64,000 nucleotides of DNA, taken from contig NZ_JAHQRJ010000001.1 of NCBI RefSeq assembly GCF_019052805.1, positions 2,604,001 through 2,668,000 of the forward strand. Reading direction: 5' to 3'. The notes under the pieces are model-generated. The model saw only the letters and a program-made list of their open reading frames with translations. It was not told where the DNA came from and did not search any database. The DNA is from Noviherbaspirillum sp. L7-7A. Lineage in GTDB: Bacteria; Pseudomonadota; Gammaproteobacteria; Burkholderiales; Burkholderiaceae_D. Position 1 is the first letter of the stretch. Each line of letters starts with the position of its first letter. A program made the position numbers and the translations under genes. This document shows positions 62,689 through 64,000 of the stretch, piece by piece.

Positions 62689-62730
62689 TCGTCTGATACC
62701 CTGGCAAGCCGATAGCCTCACAACCTGAAA

Positions 62731-62755
62731 GCCGCCGGCAGCCCGGCGGTTTTTT
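62731..62755 (+). terminator. Rho-independent terminator after the lytic transglycosylase gene
   Basis: 7-bp stem CCGCCGG/CCGGCGG with a CAGC loop and six T (62750-62755). It touches the stop codon region of the convergent aminotransferase gene (62754), so it may serve both. Confidence 0.9.
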
Positions 62756-63920
62756 ATACCCTGAAAAAGCCGCGCAGCCGGCTTACCGCTTCCTGCAGGT
62801 TTTCCATCGATGTTGCATAGGAAACCCGTATGTACTGGTGTGCGGTGTACGGCCCGAAATCCAGGCCCGGCACCATTACTACACCCGCCTCGTTGAGCAT
62901 CTGCAGCGTCAGCCGGTCGGCGTCGTCCGACAACGCGCTGCAATCGGCATAGACATAGAACGCGCCGTCGGGCGTCACCGGCACCTTCAATCCCAGTTCC
63001 CGCAAGGCCGGCACGATATAGTCGCGCCGGCGCCTGAACTCGGCCTTGCGCTCCTCATAGATGGCAATGGCTTCCGGCGTGAAGCAGGCCACGCCCGCAT
63101 GCTGGGCAATGCTGGACGCGCAGATGAACAGGTTCTGCGCCAGTTTCTCGATGGCCCGCACCATGTTTTCCGGCACCACCAGCCAGCCCAGGCGCCATCC
63201 CGTCATATTGAAATACTTGGAAAAGCTGTTGATGACGATGATGTCCTCGCCCAGCGACAACGCCGAGAACGGCGCCTCGTCATAGGTCAGGCCCTGGTAT
63301 ATCTCGTCGACGATGGTGAAGCCGCCCTTTTCCCGCACCACGCCGGCGATGCGGCGCAGTTCATCATGCGCGATCGACGTGCCGGTCGGATTGGATGGCG
63401 AAGCCAGCAGCACGCCGCGGGTGGCATCGCTCCAATGTTCCCGCACCATCGCCTCGGACAGCTGAAAACGCTGTTCCGGACCGCTGGGCACCATGCGCGC
63501 CCGGCCTTCGAAAGCAGCGACGAAATGCCGGTTGCAGGGATAGGAAGGATCGGGCATCAGCACTTCGCTGCCCGGCTCCACCAGCGCGGCGCAGGCCAAG
63601 AGCAGCGCCGCCGAGGCGCCGGCGGTGATGATGATGCGGCCGGGCGCGATGTCCAGGCCGTACACCTGGCGGTAATGATCGGAAATAGCATCGCGCAGCG
63701 CCGGCAAGCCGGTTGCGGCAGTGTATTGCAGCTGCCCGTCGGCCATTGCCCGGGTGGCCGCGGCCACTACCGGTGGCGGCGCTGTGAAGTCCGGCTCTCC
63801 GATGCCCATGTGGATGATGCTGCGCCCTTCCCGCTCCAGCCGGGTCGCCATCTTGGCCAGCTCCATGACATGAAACGGTGCGATATGGTCGAGGCGGGAG
63901 GCGAGATGGTTCAGATCCAT
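62754..63920 (-). CDS. PLP-dependent aminotransferase, class I/II
   Basis: 388 residues, fold type I. PLP site: K235 in NSFSKYFNMTGWRLGW, N177 in SPSNPTG, D205 in IVDEIYQG, Y131-region PDPSYPCN. It resembles aspartate/alanine-type and kynurenine-type aminotransferases; the amino donor is unknown. ATG 63920 (MDLNHL) has AAGGA nine bases upstream; a TTG at 63929 is an alternative. Its upstream neighbour is outside the window. Confidence 0.9.
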   Translation of the reverse strand: MDLNHLASRLDHIAPFHVMELAKMATRLEREGRSIIHMGIGEPDFTAPPPVVAAATRAMADGQLQYTAATGLPALRDAISDHYRQVYGLDIAPGRIIITAGASAALLLACAALVEPGSEVLMPDPSYPCNRHFVAAFEGRARMVPSGPEQRFQLSEAMVREHWSDATRGVLLASPSNPTGTSIAHDELRRIAGVVREKGGFTIVDEIYQGLTYDEAPFSALSLGEDIIVINSFSKYFNMTGWRLGWLVVPENMVRAIEKLAQNLFICASSIAQHAGVACFTPEAIAIYEERKAEFRRRRDYIVPALRELGLKVPVTPDGAFYVYADCSALSDDADRLTLQMLNEAGVVMVPGLDFGPYTAHQYIRVSYATSMENLQEAVSRLRGFFRV

Positions 63921-63965
63921 GAACAGCAATCCTTGGCGGTCGGGGTTGGAACAGGAAAATGATGC

Positions 63966-63985
63966 GGCCGGAGCAGGCTCCGGCC
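63966..63985 (-). terminator. Hairpin at the right edge
   Basis: GGCCGGAG-CAGG-CTCCGGCC, 8-bp perfect stem, 46 bp upstream of the aminotransferase start. It may end a minus-strand transcript from beyond the window; there is no strong T run. Confidence 0.4.
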
Positions 63986-64000
63986 GGAAATGTGATGCTT

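Noticed and set aside
1-64000. tRNA, rRNA, CRISPR arrays, transposases, prophage genes
   Set aside because: None seen on either strand; every long frame with coding character is accounted for by chromosomal genes.

Overview
The window looks like chromosomal DNA of a betaproteobacterium of the order Burkholderiales, most likely an Oxalobacteraceae relative (Herbaspirillum/Noviherbaspirillum/Massilia type). This is inferred from high GC, an Ala/Lys-rich histone H1-like protein, the rpsP-rimM-trmD-rplS block followed by a CoA-type Nudix gene and a CobD-like gene, a DUF3579 gene, and the sequence of the small SRP RNA. No rRNA, tRNA, CRISPR array, prophage or insertion sequence was seen.

Layout. 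0-2.6 kb: the 5' part of a histone H1-like gene and nrdB, with two NrdR-type boxes upstream of nrdB and no nrdA beside it. 2.8-7.6 kb: a three-gene operon for the osmolyte N-acetylglutaminylglutamine amide (asnO, ngg, an M42-type peptidase). 7.6-13.7 kb: a cluster with FNR/ANR-type boxes holding a CoA-ligase/GNAT fusion, two universal stress proteins, a hemerythrin-like protein and a nitronate monooxygenase-like flavoprotein. 13.8-16.0 kb: a LysR regulator divergent from D-tartrate dehydratase. 16.0-23.8 kb: an accessory stretch with short intergenic repeats, several small unknown genes, a secreted alpha/beta hydrolase, two methyltransferases, an orphan amino-acid-type binding protein and a lipoprotein.

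24.0-30.5 kb: a signalling block made of an OmpR-type regulator, a free HPt protein, a 1018-residue hybrid kinase, a PhnD-like periplasmic binding protein and an HD-GYP response regulator. The last three form one operon and are probably one sensory pathway ending in c-di-GMP breakdown. 31-39.2 kb: fumC, then the type IV minor pilin operon pilE-fimT-pilV-pilW-pilX-pilY1. 39.4-45 kb: a zinc-type CDF exporter, DUF3579, a CobD-like membrane protein, the Nudix gene and the ribosomal/tRNA-methylase operon.

45-64 kb: a TM2 protein; etfB-etfA-acyl-CoA dehydrogenase; a TusA-like protein; the replication/repair operon dnaX-ybaB-recR; aidB; an RND efflux pair with a divergent MarR regulator; the 4.5S SRP RNA gene (not marked by any ORF); ubiD; a membrane-anchored lytic transglycosylase with an unusually long leader; and a class I/II aminotransferase.

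Most notable: an A9 tract in dnaX where a -1 shift reaches a stop after one codon; an FNR-type box exactly 41.5 bp upstream of a predicted start site; a 29-bp palindrome upstream of the TusA-like gene; a small unknown gene with a strong ribosome site and a 19-bp palindrome at its promoter; an array of four GTCAGC half-sites before the OmpR-type regulator; and the ~300-nt leader of the transglycosylase gene.
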